Shown here: piece after piece, positions 1 to 9,004 of the stretch
Layout of the letters: the number at the start of each line of letters is the position of its first letter
Numbering within the stretch: position 1 is the first letter of the stretch
Source of the DNA: 55-13 sp964501275
GTDB taxonomy: Bacteria; Armatimonadota; Fimbriimonadia; Fimbriimonadales; Fimbriimonadaceae
Length of the DNA stretch: 64,000 bases
Reading direction: 5' to 3'
Assembly: GCA_964501275.1 (NCBI GenBank)
Contig: CAZCSP010000001.1
Span: 157,780-221,779, forward strand
Position numbers and translations under genes: made by a program
Notes under the pieces: model-generated
Databases searched by the model: none
What the model saw: only the letters and a program-made list of their open reading frames with translations
Told to the model about the DNA's origin: nothing

Positions 1-127
1 TGGCTTCACGGATGGTCATGCCAAGACCCTCACCGTTCCTCAACTCGCAGCTGGCTGCAACGTTGTAAACGGCTCCAATGGAGACGCCTACGATGTCGCC
101 AAGTACCTGTGGGATACGCGCGAGTAA
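1..127 (+). CDS. 3' end of a prepilin-like (H-X9-DG) protein, partial
   Basis: The open frame runs in from the left edge and stops at TAA 125-127. The visible 41 residues begin GFTDGHAKTL and end in WDTRE. The F-x-DGH-x-K-x-L pattern is the C-terminal signature of the H-X9-DG class of proteins with type II secretion/type IV pilin-like N-termini (DUF1559), which are abundant in Planctomycetota and Armatimonadota. The N-terminal cleavage/methylation segment that would prove this lies outside the window. The next gene starts on the base after this stop, so the two are probably co-translated. Confidence 0.55.
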   Translation, partial: GFTDGHAKTLTVPQLAAGCNVVNGSNGDAYDVAKYLWDTRE

Positions 128-355
128 ATGATGTACTGTCGCAAATTCGCTTGGGCGCTGGGAGCATCAGTCGCTGTTGTTTTGGCCGGATGTACTGGGG
201 GTAGCACTAGCTCGGACGATGTCAATTCGGCCGCCAAGACGCTACAGGACAGTTCCAAGCCCAATGTCACCAACGGCGCTCCTGCCGGAGGTGTACCGGG
301 GAATGCGAGCGGCCCTGGTGGGGCGGTAGATCCTTTCAACAAGAAAGGACGTTAA
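128..355 (+). CDS. Small secreted lipoprotein, 75 aa
   Basis: This short protein has a type II signal peptide: positively charged start, hydrophobic stretch and lipobox VLAGC at about residues 19-23, so Cys23 should be lipidated. The mature part is low complexity, rich in Ser, Gly, Ala and Pro, and has no recognisable domain. It starts at the ATG directly after the upstream TAA (TAAATG), which points to translational coupling with the prepilin-like gene. A hairpin follows the stop. Function unknown; an accessory to a pilin-like surface protein is an inference from position only. Confidence 0.7.
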   Translation: MMYCRKFAWALGASVAVVLAGCTGGSTSSDDVNSAAKTLQDSSKPNVTNGAPAGGVPGNASGPGGAVDPFNKKGR

Positions 356-360
356 ATGTT

Positions 361-385
361 CTGACCAGCAAAACTTGCTGGTCAG
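361..385. terminator. Perfect 11-bp hairpin after the lipoprotein gene
   Basis: CTGACCAGCAA (361-371) is an exact inverted copy of TTGCTGGTCAG (375-385), with a 3-nt loop. There is no T-run after it, so it may stabilise the 3' end or work with the second hairpin downstream. Confidence 0.5.
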
Positions 386-431
386 GCGAGTCCAGGAAGC
401 TGATGGCTTCCAACGGTAACCGACACGAGAT

Positions 432-465
432 AGAGGCGCGGCAACTATCTGCCACGCCTCTTTTA
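432..465 (+). terminator. Rho-independent terminator
   Basis: AGAGGCG (432-438) pairs with CGCCTCT (455-461). The stem continues after one mismatch with GGC/GCC, encloses an 8-nt loop and is followed by TTTT. It closes the lipoprotein transcript before the permease gene. Confidence 0.7.
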
Positions 466-573
466 GCTAAGTAGTCTCCCAGAGAGAACTCATGGCAAAT
501 CTCGATAGGAAGACGCTTTCGTCCTTCCACAAGTGCGGTTTCCACCACATGCTTCATACTTCAAATCAAGCAA

Positions 574-1782
574 GTGGCCACCTTCCCCACCAACGTCCGA
601 TCCGCGTTTCGCAGTCTGCGCGAGCAGTGGCAGCGGTCGATCCTGAGCGCCCTCGGGATCATGGTGGGCAGTACCGCGATCATTCTCCTTGTCAGCATCG
701 CTACCGGAGTCCAGAAAGACGTCTCCAAACAGGTCAGCGATCTTGGCGTCAACCTCCTCATCATCCTGCCCGGCAGGGTGGACGAGGGGTCGATGTTCAG
801 CGCCAGTATGATCGGGATCAGCTACCTGGCCGACGAGGATGTGGAGAACGTCAAGACCGTCCCCGGAGTCCAGCGGGCCGTCCCGATCTCCTTTGTCGGC
901 GGCGGCATCCGTTACGGAGAGAATTCCAGCCCCTCGACCCTGGTCATGGCCACCCGTCCCGATTGGTTCCGCATGAGGAACATGAACCTCGCGGAGGGCC
1001 GACTCTTTGACGCAAGCGACGAGTCAAAGCCAGTCTGCGTCATGGGCGGGGTTGCCAATAAGAAGCTCTTCCCCAATGGTGGCGGACTGGGTAAGGAGAT
1101 CGACTACAACGGGGTCAAGTACCAGGTCCTGGGGATCACCGCCGACGCCGAGACCGAGAACAGCCTCTTCAGCATGGGCAGCTTCGAGAACGTGGTCTAC
1201 ATCCCCCTCTCCTACATGAAGACCCAGGTTCCCAAGCTCCAGTACGACCGCATCATGGTCCAAACCCAGCCCGACCGCGAGCCCCGCGCCCTGGTGAAAG
1301 CGGTTGAGGCCAAGCTTGCCCAGAGGTTGGATCGAGAAACTTACTCCGTGCTCACCCAAGAAGACCTCCTCAACCTGGTCTTCAAGCTGATGGGCATCCT
1401 CACCTGGCTCCTCACCGGCCTCACCTCTATCGCCCTCTTCGTCGGCGGCGTGGGGATTATGACGGTCATGCTGATGTCGGTAAACGAGCGGTTCAAAGAG
1501 ATCGGCATCCGCAAGACGGTGGGGGCCACGCGGCGCGATGTCTTCGTCCAATTCCTGGTAGAAGCCGTCACTCTGGCGACCCTGGGCGGAACTGTCGGCC
1601 TGGCGCTAAGCTACGCGGTCTGCCTGGCGCTCTACTACGGAACGCCGATCAAGCCGATGGTGACCGTTGAGATCGTGGCCCTGTCGTTCCTGGTCTGCCT
1701 CGGAGTAGGCGCCGTCTTCGGCCTCGTTCCCGCCCTCCGAGCCGCCAAAAAAGACCCGGTGGACGCCATGCGGCATGAGTAG
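574..1782 (+). CDS. MacB/FtsX-family ABC transporter permease
   Basis: The 402-residue protein has the classic MacB permease layout. One membrane helix lies near residues 23-45, followed by a periplasmic MacB_PCD domain of about 200 residues. A C-terminal FtsX-type block has three helices at roughly 275-300, 325-350 and 365-390, with conserved VNERFKEIGIRKTVGATRRD between the first two. The start is GTG at 574, because no ATG, GTG or TTG occurs in frame just upstream. Such permeases export lipoproteins, peptides or drugs with a separate LolD/MacB-type ATPase. No ATPase gene lies beside it here, so the substrate is unknown. It ends in front of a repeat that separates it from a convergent gene. 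Confidence 0.88.
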   Translation: MATFPTNVRSAFRSLREQWQRSILSALGIMVGSTAIILLVSIATGVQKDVSKQVSDLGVNLLIILPGRVDEGSMFSASMIGISYLADEDVENVKTVPGVQRAVPISFVGGGIRYGENSSPSTLVMATRPDWFRMRNMNLAEGRLFDASDESKPVCVMGGVANKKLFPNGGGLGKEIDYNGVKYQVLGITADAETENSLFSMGSFENVVYIPLSYMKTQVPKLQYDRIMVQTQPDREPRALVKAVEAKLAQRLDRETYSVLTQEDLLNLVFKLMGILTWLLTGLTSIALFVGGVGIMTVMLMSVNERFKEIGIRKTVGATRRDVFVQFLVEAVTLATLGGTVGLALSYAVCLALYYGTPIKPMVTVEIVALSFLVCLGVGAVFGLVPALRAAKKDPVDAMRHE

Positions 1783-1818
1783 ACGTCTGATCTCTCTCAC
1801 CTTCAACCTGGGGATAAC

Positions 1819-1902
1819 CCTTCGGTGGTCCTCGGCGGCCCTCGGTGGTTTCATCCCCGACTGTTGAAAGAACCACCGAACAGCACCGAGGGCCACCGAA
1901 GG
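1819..1902. repeat. Family A inverted repeat, copy 1
   Basis: Two 32-nt arms (1819-1850 and 1871-1902) are imperfect reverse complements around a 20-nt spacer. The outer arm reads CCTTCGGTGG and its partner CCACCGAAGG. Copies at 50552-50636 and 57905-57988 share the same arm length and spacer size. It lies between two convergent genes and could act as a bidirectional terminator. Confidence 0.85.
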
Positions 1903-1961
1903 GGACGCGGGCAAACCCAATAACCTGTGGTGAGATTTGATAACTTGCTATGAACAATCAA

Positions 1962-2003
1962 GTGCCAAACCCCGCAATGCCTAATGCCTAATGCCTAGTG
2001 CCG
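1962..2003. repeat. Family G word-like repeat (GCCTAATGCC)
   Basis: Near-tandem words of the type GCAATGCCTAATGCCTAATGCC fill this stretch and run into the last codons of the propeller gene at 1988. Related words recur near 11052, 23850, 30448, 41480 and 47516. Confidence 0.6.
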
Positions 2004-3361
2004 ACCGCCGTCCCAACCCTCCACAAACTCGTCCTCGTCCCGATCCACAGCGACTGCCCGTCGAAGTGCAAAGCCTGAACCTCTGTATCCAGAGGCACGC
2101 CATCATACGCGCTTACCGCCCGATCCCCTTTCACCTCGAACAGCCTGTTCCGCGTCCCCACAAACGTCCGCTCTCCAACGATGCAAATCGCCGTGACGTT
2201 CTCCTTTTCGATGCCCGCAATGCGCCTCAGCCCCTGCTCGTCCAACCGAGTCAATCCGCCCACAAACGTCCCGATCCAGACGCGCTTCCCATCCTTCGCC
2301 AGACAAGTGACCCAGTCGTCGCCCAGCTTCAGCCCGGCATCCACATGGGCCAACCTTCCTGAATCTCGGTCGAATCGAAACAGGCCCGCAGTCTGAGTCC
2401 CCACGTAAACCGCCTCCGAATCCCCCAGGATCGCCGTCGTTTGGAGGCCCTTGAGTTCAGGCAGATTCCCATGGTGCTCCCACTTGCCGCCCGCCTCGAT
2501 ACTGAACCCTCCCCACGACGAAACGAAGCTCTCTCCGCCCCACCGGTCCATCGACGTCGCTTGCTTCCGGGGCAGGTGGTCGGAGGGTGGCTTTGCGCCG
2601 GGCGACTCGATCACCCCTGTCCCATGCCGCACCCAAACCCCATCTGCTCCGGGCAAAATCTGGCGAGGAACCTTGGCCATCGGCACCAACTTCCAAGCGC
2701 CTGCCTTCAGCGCCCACAGCCCCTGGTCCAAGGTCGCCACCCACATCTCATCCCCCACCGACTGGATCGCCTGGACGTTCATGCTCGGCGGGTCCGGGAC
2801 CGCAACCGCCTTCCACTTCCCTTCCTGCAAAATCGCCACGCCATTGGAGTTGGAGCCCACCGCCGTCCGCGTCCCCACCGCCAAAGCCGTCGTATCCCGA
2901 AACGGGGCCGGAACGCCTGGTTCAAACCTCTTCCAAGTCTTGTCCAATACCCAAAGCCCCGAGCCAAAAACCGCCGCGTAGGTTCGGTCCTTCCAAGCCA
3001 GAGTATCCGCCACATACAATCCTTCTGGAGGTTCGGATAGCAGTTTCAACCGCCTATTTTCGCCCACGGAGGCGCTCTGCCACCGGCCTTCCTGCCAGGT
3101 GGCGCCTCCCAGAGGCGTCGTCACCGAAACTCCGTTTGGCCCCATCGAGACTGACTGGATTTCATGCGAAGGCAAACCGTCAAGCCGGGTGTATCGCCGC
3201 ACCTGGTTCCGAGCGTCGATGTGCAGCACCCCGCCCCGCGTTCCAACCCACAACGAGCCATCTGCGTCCTGGGCCATCGAGGTTGTCTGGCAGGTGGAGG
3301 TGTACACCTCCACCCCCGACGACGGATTCGTCAAGATAGCCAACAGCACGAGCGATGTCAT
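1988..3361 (-). CDS. Secreted two-component-regulator-type beta-propeller protein
   Basis: The 457-residue protein begins with a short hydrophobic export segment. It is then built of repeated blades of the Reg_prop type: LWVGTRGG, MWVATLDQG, VYVGTQTAG, VWIGTFVGG, TFVGTRNR and LWIGTRTS, spaced about 40-50 residues apart. Reg_prop propellers are sensor parts of hybrid histidine kinases, but no kinase or membrane anchor follows here, so this is a free-standing extracytoplasmic propeller. Its ATG overlaps the TGA of the VIT-domain gene (ATGA, 3358-3361), so the two proteins are translationally coupled and probably work together. The ligand is unknown. Confidence 0.8.
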   Translation of the reverse strand: MTSLVLLAILTNPSSGVEVYTSTCQTTSMAQDADGSLWVGTRGGVLHIDARNQVRRYTRLDGLPSHEIQSVSMGPNGVSVTTPLGGATWQEGRWQSASVGENRRLKLLSEPPEGLYVADTLAWKDRTYAAVFGSGLWVLDKTWKRFEPGVPAPFRDTTALAVGTRTAVGSNSNGVAILQEGKWKAVAVPDPPSMNVQAIQSVGDEMWVATLDQGLWALKAGAWKLVPMAKVPRQILPGADGVWVRHGTGVIESPGAKPPSDHLPRKQATSMDRWGGESFVSSWGGFSIEAGGKWEHHGNLPELKGLQTTAILGDSEAVYVGTQTAGLFRFDRDSGRLAHVDAGLKLGDDWVTCLAKDGKRVWIGTFVGGLTRLDEQGLRRIAGIEKENVTAICIVGERTFVGTRNRLFEVKGDRAVSAYDGVPLDTEVQALHFDGQSLWIGTRTSLWRVGTAVGTRH

Positions 3362-6261
3362 CGAACAGCCACCTTGATCTCCGCCCGGTTATGGGCCTTG
3401 TCCGTGAGGATGACGATCGCGTCCCCGTCTCCGCCATCGACCAGTCCAAAGAACCGGCCCGGTTGGATGCGGCGCAGGGGTTGCGGCTTCGTCGTCCCAA
3501 TGGCGATCTCCACCCGGGCCAAGTCATCCGAGCCCTCCACCTCGATCCGCACTTTGTCGCCGACTCGCTCCGCCTTCACTTTGGCCGTGGGCGGAGTGAT
3601 GTCTACGTTGTACTTGAAAGTCTGCGTAGACCGGATTCCAGCGGAGTCAAGAACATACACCTGGACCACATACTCTCCCTCCTGGGCATAGGTCGGAATA
3701 TCAAACCGGCACTCCCACCTGCCCGAGGCAGTATTGAATTCAAGCGGCTTGATCTCCCCATGGGGAAACGCCGCCACGACTTGCCGCGCATCCCGGGGAG
3801 CCTCTACTTGTAGAAGCGGATCGCCCATTCGCGCCCGAAGCTCCTTCTGCCTTGCCCAAAGCGCCTCCAACAACCGCCGCTGTTCCGCCGTCGGTTCGCC
3901 ATGCTGAAGGCTGTCGATCTCGGTCTCCACTTGGAGCCGCTCCACCCGGTCTTTGGCCCACTTCTCGCCCCGGAGCGGTGTGTCCAGGCCCTTCAACTCG
4001 GCCTCAAGCTCTCGAATCCGGGCCGCATTTTTCACGGGGTCGCGCAAAAGCCGAACCAGTTCGTCCCGGATTTGCCAATTGGGATCCTCAAAGCCCCAGG
4101 CCTGAATCCACTCCACCAGTTTCTCCCGGGGAGTCTTGGTGACGGCCAAGATGTTTGCCAACTCCGATTCCAGCCGTTGCCGGTTCTTGGGATCGCGAAT
4201 GGTCTTTCTCTCTTCCAACAGGATCTCCCGCTGGAGATTTCTCTGGGCTGACTCCAATCCTGCGAGGACCATGCCTTCCGATGTCTCCAGACGCACGGCT
4301 TTGGAGATCGTGTGGATTCGCTCGAGTTTTGCTTTCGTCTCCGGGCTGTCGGGACCGCCTCGCTTCAGGCTGGTCACGTACGCCTCAAGGTGGCGCTGGA
4401 GTCGCCATTCTATCTCGTGGCCCGGCTTGCCCAACTCGAGCATCCTGTCCCGCAAAGTTGTGAATTCGGGCGATTCGATATCTCCCTTTTCAACGTAGTT
4501 GCCAACCTTGGAGACCACCTCGTTATACTCCCGCTGACGAGCCTCCCTCACTGCCTGTTGGTAAGCCGAGCCCAATGGAACGCCTGCCTTTGTCTCAATC
4601 TGATTCAGTTCGCGCCGCATCGCCGCCAACTTGGATGACTTGGGATCCTTCTTTTCCAAAGCCACCAATTGGGACGCCTTGGAATACGTGAGATTCTGAG
4701 CGGCGCCCGCCAGGTAATCCTGAGCTTTCGTCCTGGTCATCGGGGCCAGTCGATTAAGCCGATCCCGCAGCGCTTTGGCCGACTTGCCCGCCAGTTCCCG
4801 TTGCAGAATCTCCTGCCCTATCGGATAAAGCCGCTGCTGAAGCTCGCCGCCAAGGTAATCGTCTGGCTTGGCGCCGGTCAGCTTGGCCAGGGCCGCCAGT
4901 CTCGATTCCAACCCCCCACTCGACTTACCTGCCGCCAATCGGCTGGCCAGTTGGCTCGCGACATCATAGGTCTCCTGCCACAGCGCCTGTTGGAGGCACT
5001 GCTCGGGATGCAGATCGTTGGCCTTGGCGATCGCCTTGATCTGGTTGATGATCGCCTGCGCCTGACGACTCTTGAGCCCATGACGCTGGATCGCCTTGGA
5101 GAGGTGCGGGGTCAGCATCGACATCTCCGCCATCGCCTTCTCCTGCTTGTACCGCTTGCGCTCTTCCTCGGGAATCGCGATCCAGGAAGTGTATTGGCTG
5201 GGGATCGTGTACCGTTGGCTCAGCCGCACCACCTCCGCCCGAGCCTTGGGTGTGTTGCCCAGGCCCTCGATCTTCATGCTCGCCCACAGCTTGCTCGCCG
5301 GATTGTTCGCCTCGCGCTGATCCACAAAAACCGCCTCTGTCTGCCCCACCAACTTGGAGCCGTCGCGAAGCGCCACCTTCGCCGGGCCCGTCCCGATGTA
5401 CCGCCCCGAGACCAAGATCGACTGCCCCGCTTTCACCGCTGGAAGCCGCCGGGGCCACACATCCGAAACCTTGACTCCGCCAAACGAGACCACTGGCTTG
5501 GCGATCCCCGTGGAGGAGGTCAGGTTCAGGATGAAGAAACCGGTCGTTCCGCCCGATTTCGCCGCATAGAGATCGGCCCTCACCTTTGCCGTCTTGGGAA
5601 CCACGGTCACGCGCAAATCCTTGGTCGGGCGATAGTTCTCCCCCTTCAATTCGATGGTCGTCATCTTGCCGTTCTGGGTCTTGGCCAGGCCGATATTCTC
5701 GCGAACGTCCGCGGTTTGATCGGTGTGCTCGACGTCGACTTTCACGTTCAGCCGATCGAATGCCTGCCGGTCGTTTCCCACGAGAGGCAGTTCAAATGTT
5801 CCGCCGGTGAGCGCCTGGACGAAGTGCATCTCGATCCGCAAATCGTCGTGCGGCATGATGGGAAAAACTCGCGCCCGGAAGGTTCGTTTCCCGATCAGCT
5901 CGATCAAGGCCGGGTCGCGCATCCGGGATGTGATGTACTCGTAAATCCGCTTCGCCCGCTCTTTCTCCGCCACCCGAGCGACTACCTTCTCCTTTCCAAA
6001 CCAGTAGGCGAAGTAGGTTGCCAAACTGCCTGGCTTCAATGTGTAGATGAAGTCCGCCTCGATACGGGCGTTGGCCTCATTGGCAAACACAATCTCCATC
6101 TTGGTGGCTGCGACGCCGTCCTTGATCAGAGTGTAGGAGTCCATCGCCTTCAACCGAAGCGGCAACGCGTCGCCGCCTTTAGGCTTCAGAACGATCTGGG
6201 CATGGGTCGATGAGGCAATAGCAATCGGCAAAGCCAAGGCAAGCGCAAATCCAAGTTTCAT
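3358..6261 (-). CDS. VIT-domain protein with long coiled-coil region, secreted
   Basis: The 967-residue protein carries a signal peptide (1-22, ending THA before Q). A VIT domain (vault/inter-alpha-trypsin) spans about 25-150, with YTLIKDGVAATKMEIVF and a downstream A-x-x-x-YEYI. A beta-rich part reaches about 320. A charged, mostly helical region (about 370-800) holds RLAALAKL/RDRLNRLA-type repeats that look like coiled coil. An Ig-like C-terminus (about 850-960) starts near AYVVQVYVLDSAG-type sequence. VIT proteins usually carry a von Willebrand A domain next; none is visible, so this is an unusual architecture. It forms an operon with the propeller gene (4-nt overlap) and probably the membrane protein upstream. 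A scaffold role at the cell envelope is an inference. Confidence 0.8.
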   Translation of the reverse strand: MKLGFALALALPIAIASSTHAQIVLKPKGGDALPLRLKAMDSYTLIKDGVAATKMEIVFANEANARIEADFIYTLKPGSLATYFAYWFGKEKVVARVAEKERAKRIYEYITSRMRDPALIELIGKRTFRARVFPIMPHDDLRIEMHFVQALTGGTFELPLVGNDRQAFDRLNVKVDVEHTDQTADVRENIGLAKTQNGKMTTIELKGENYRPTKDLRVTVVPKTAKVRADLYAAKSGGTTGFFILNLTSSTGIAKPVVSFGGVKVSDVWPRRLPAVKAGQSILVSGRYIGTGPAKVALRDGSKLVGQTEAVFVDQREANNPASKLWASMKIEGLGNTPKARAEVVRLSQRYTIPSQYTSWIAIPEEERKRYKQEKAMAEMSMLTPHLSKAIQRHGLKSRQAQAIINQIKAIAKANDLHPEQCLQQALWQETYDVASQLASRLAAGKSSGGLESRLAALAKLTGAKPDDYLGGELQQRLYPIGQEILQRELAGKSAKALRDRLNRLAPMTRTKAQDYLAGAAQNLTYSKASQLVALEKKDPKSSKLAAMRRELNQIETKAGVPLGSAYQQAVREARQREYNEVVSKVGNYVEKGDIESPEFTTLRDRMLELGKPGHEIEWRLQRHLEAYVTSLKRGGPDSPETKAKLERIHTISKAVRLETSEGMVLAGLESAQRNLQREILLEERKTIRDPKNRQRLESELANILAVTKTPREKLVEWIQAWGFEDPNWQIRDELVRLLRDPVKNAARIRELEAELKGLDTPLRGEKWAKDRVERLQVETEIDSLQHGEPTAEQRRLLEALWARQKELRARMGDPLLQVEAPRDARQVVAAFPHGEIKPLEFNTASGRWECRFDIPTYAQEGEYVVQVYVLDSAGIRSTQTFKYNVDITPPTAKVKAERVGDKVRIEVEGSDDLARVEIAIGTTKPQPLRRIQPGRFFGLVDGGDGDAIVILTDKAHNRAEIKVAVR

Positions 6262-6309
6262 AGGGTGATTCTCTTCTAATGACCTAGACGTGCAAAGCAG
6301 AAACAGTTA

Positions 6310-6893
6310 CTAGAAAGTTTTCTCAATCCTGCAGGTTCTTGAGGTTTTGGGCAGCCCCTGCTTCTGAGCGGGTCGCGTGATGGTACTTACCCCCCACAAT
6401 GCGAAGGTTGGGTTTCGCGTCCACACCCGCACGTTGGTTGATCCCGTCGTGCCTTCCCGGAAGATACTGAACGCCTGCTTCTCATTTAGAAAAAGCGCAT
6501 CCATCTCTTGAGCCGAATAGCTTCTCTTGCCAGGATTGGATGCCGGAACGGCGGCGTACTGCTGCCATCCGTCAGACGATTTAAGTTCCGACTTCGCCTG
6601 CTGGGCTACCGTACCGAACGGCACCTCCACCTCGAAGTCCATCCACTCCACTCCCTTTGAACTAAGAGTTTGGAACTGGTTTGGGGCGATCATCTGCCCA
6701 AACGGAAGCTGCTCCGCCCCTCCAGCGAAATCATGGGATGATAGTTCGGCCCCAGCAAGAAACACTGGTATCCACGGACTCCTCTTGATCTGGAAAAATC
6801 CGAGAATCCCGACGCCCAGCAGAACTACCCCCCAATCAGGAGACACCTCAGTCTCTTGGGGTGACCTTCCACTGTCTCAATCTCATGCGCCAT
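6310..6893 (-). pseudogene. Membrane protein gene with a frameshift in a G6 tract
   Basis: From ATG 6893 the frame reads MAHEIETVEGHPKRLRCLLI, then GG and a stop just after a run of six G (plus-strand C6 at 6828-6833). The frame that continues to 6310 gives VVLLGVGILGFF and a 150-residue soluble tail. One extra G would join the two into a 195-residue protein with a charged N-terminus and one membrane helix. The 178-residue frame alone would need a GTG at 6846 inside this junction and would lose the natural N-terminus. The cause is a recent mutation, phase variation at the homopolymer or a sequencing error; the sequence cannot tell. No known family is recognised. It lies upstream of the VIT gene, 48 bp away. 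Confidence 0.6.
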
Positions 6894-6939
6894 TAAAGTC
6901 TCAGCAGGACTTTGGGCAACCCATCAAGAATACTCCTAC

Positions 6940-8964
6940 ATGGCCCGAATCTCCTCCATCCTCTGCCTCCTCACCGTCGTCGCTCTGAGCCACGGCCAAG
7001 TCGAATACGTGCGTGAAAACTACACTAAACGGGAGGTGGAGATCACGATGCGCGATGGGGTGAAGCTGTTCACCTCGATCTACACGCCAAAAGACGCGAG
7101 CAAGAAGGCGCCGTTCCTGATGATGCGGACCCCATACTCCTGCCGACCCTACGGCCCGGACGCCTACCGCCCCAGCCTTGGCCCGGAGGCGAGCTTCGTG
7201 CGGGAAGGCTATATCTTTGTGTACCAGGATGTACGCGGGCGGTATATGTCGGGCGGGGATTTCAAATGGATGACGCCCCACATCCCCAACAAACAGTCGG
7301 GCCAAGTGGACGAATCGACCGACACCGCCGACACCATCGACTGGCTCCTCAAGAACGTCCCCAACAACAACGGCCGACTCGGAGTCTACGGCACCAGTTT
7401 CCCCGGCCACTACGCCGCCCAATGCCTCATCGACCCCCATCCTGCCCTGAAAGCCGCCAGTCCCCAAGCCCCGATGGTCGATAACTGGTTGGGCGACGAC
7501 ATGCACCACAACGGCGCGTTCTTCCTCCCCCACGCCATGAACTTCATCGCCGGGTTTGGCAAGCCCCGAACCGGCCCCACCCAGGACTACGGCCCGAGCG
7601 TCTTCCAGCATGGCACTCCCGACGGCTACCGGTTCTTCCTGGAGATGGGACCGATCAAGAACGCCCTCACGAAGTACAACATGAACCAAATCCCACTTTG
7701 GAAGGAGTGGGTGAGCAACGGCGACTACAACGAATACTGGCAAAAGCAGAACGTTTCCCAGCATTTGAAGAAGGCCGACAAGGTGGCGGTTCTCACGGTG
7801 GGTGGATTCTTCGATGCGGAAGACCTGTTCGGGCCGATGGATATGTACAAGGCCATCGAGCGGCACACGCCCTCCAACAACAGCAAGCTCATCATGGGTC
7901 CCTGGTACCACGGATCCTGGAATGGCGGACCGGGCGACGCGTTGCATGACTTAAAGTGGGCCACTAAGACGGGCGAAGACTTTCGCGATAAATATCAGAA
8001 GCCGTTCTTCCGACATCACCTATGGCAGGACGTTTCCGAACCCGCGATCCCGGATGCCGTGATGTTCGACGCCGGAGCCGACACCTGGCGAACCTTCAAC
8101 GAATGGCCGCCCAAGATCACCTTCCGACTGCCGATGGAGTTCCGCCCTAACGGCCAAATGGGAGAGCCGCTGATCCCGGTGGCAGGCGAACCTCGAATCA
8201 AATTCACCTACGTTCCCGGCCCCATGCCCCCAATGCTATTGGCGACTGTCCTGCCAGTTTCCCTTTCTCCCTCATTACCCACGATTCCCTCCAATCCCCT
8301 GACACTGAGACTCGATTCTCCCTACAAGATGACCTGGCGCAAACAAGCTCCCAACTACGTGGAATGGATCTCCGACCCCGCCAAGCCCGTTCCCGGATCA
8401 GCCGCGATCTCGGTGGGGATGCCCCGGCAATATCTCTTGGAAGACCAGCGATTCGTCTGGGGCAGGCCAGACGTCGTCAGCTTCGAAACGGAGCCCCTGA
8501 TCGGCAACAACATCCTTGTCGGCCCCTTAAAAGCTACTCTCTACGTCAGCACCACCGGCACCGACGCGGACTTCATCGTGAAGCTCATCGATGTCTTCCC
8601 CAACAACGCCCCCAACAATTCGCCCCGGGGTGAGAACATCCCCATGGGTGGGTATCAGATGCTTGTGCGGGGCGAACCGATGCGGGCCAAGTATCGTAAC
8701 TCCTGGTCCAACCCTTCCCCGCTGACGCCCGGCAAAATCGAGAAGGTGGAGTTCGTCCTGCCCGACATCTGCCACACCTTCAAGAGAGGGCACAAGATCA
8801 TGGTGCAGATCCAAAGCTCCTGGTTTCCGATCATCGACCGAAATCCGCAGACCTTCTGCGACATCTTCAACGCCGACGAGAGCGCTTTTAAGAAGGCGAC
8901 TCACCGCATCTACCTTGGCGGAAGCCACGCAAGTCAACTGGAAGTAGGGGTTCTTCCACAATGA
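6940..8964 (+). CDS. Secreted CocE/NonD-family (S15-like) hydrolase
   Basis: The 674-residue protein has a signal peptide ending at HGQ (about 20) and an alpha/beta hydrolase core. The nucleophile elbow is GTSFPG with Ser153. The acid is probably in GGFFDAEDLFGP and the base His in GPWYHGSW, as in cocaine esterase and alpha-amino-acid ester hydrolases. A C-terminal jelly-roll domain (about 450-670) fits X-Pro dipeptidyl-peptidase C-terminal domains. The likely reaction is hydrolysis of esters or amides of small acylated compounds outside the cytoplasm. An insert near residues 425-450 rich in Pro, Leu and Ser is unusual. It is divergent from the frameshifted membrane gene, whose repaired start is 46 bp away. 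Confidence 0.85.
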   Translation: MARISSILCLLTVVALSHGQVEYVRENYTKREVEITMRDGVKLFTSIYTPKDASKKAPFLMMRTPYSCRPYGPDAYRPSLGPEASFVREGYIFVYQDVRGRYMSGGDFKWMTPHIPNKQSGQVDESTDTADTIDWLLKNVPNNNGRLGVYGTSFPGHYAAQCLIDPHPALKAASPQAPMVDNWLGDDMHHNGAFFLPHAMNFIAGFGKPRTGPTQDYGPSVFQHGTPDGYRFFLEMGPIKNALTKYNMNQIPLWKEWVSNGDYNEYWQKQNVSQHLKKADKVAVLTVGGFFDAEDLFGPMDMYKAIERHTPSNNSKLIMGPWYHGSWNGGPGDALHDLKWATKTGEDFRDKYQKPFFRHHLWQDVSEPAIPDAVMFDAGADTWRTFNEWPPKITFRLPMEFRPNGQMGEPLIPVAGEPRIKFTYVPGPMPPMLLATVLPVSLSPSLPTIPSNPLTLRLDSPYKMTWRKQAPNYVEWISDPAKPVPGSAAISVGMPRQYLLEDQRFVWGRPDVVSFETEPLIGNNILVGPLKATLYVSTTGTDADFIVKLIDVFPNNAPNNSPRGENIPMGGYQMLVRGEPMRAKYRNSWSNPSPLTPGKIEKVEFVLPDICHTFKRGHKIMVQIQSSWFPIIDRNPQTFCDIFNADESAFKKATHRIYLGGSHASQLEVGVLPQ

Positions 8965-9004
8965 CCGTAACGCAAAGCCATGGATAAAGCGTCCTACCGT
9001 TAAG

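Noticed and set aside
4669..6213. 514-codon open frame on the plus strand
   Set aside because: It lies opposite the VIT-domain gene, has no ribosome site or known domain, and its low-information Arg/Leu/Gly content is typical of the antisense of GC-rich coding DNA.
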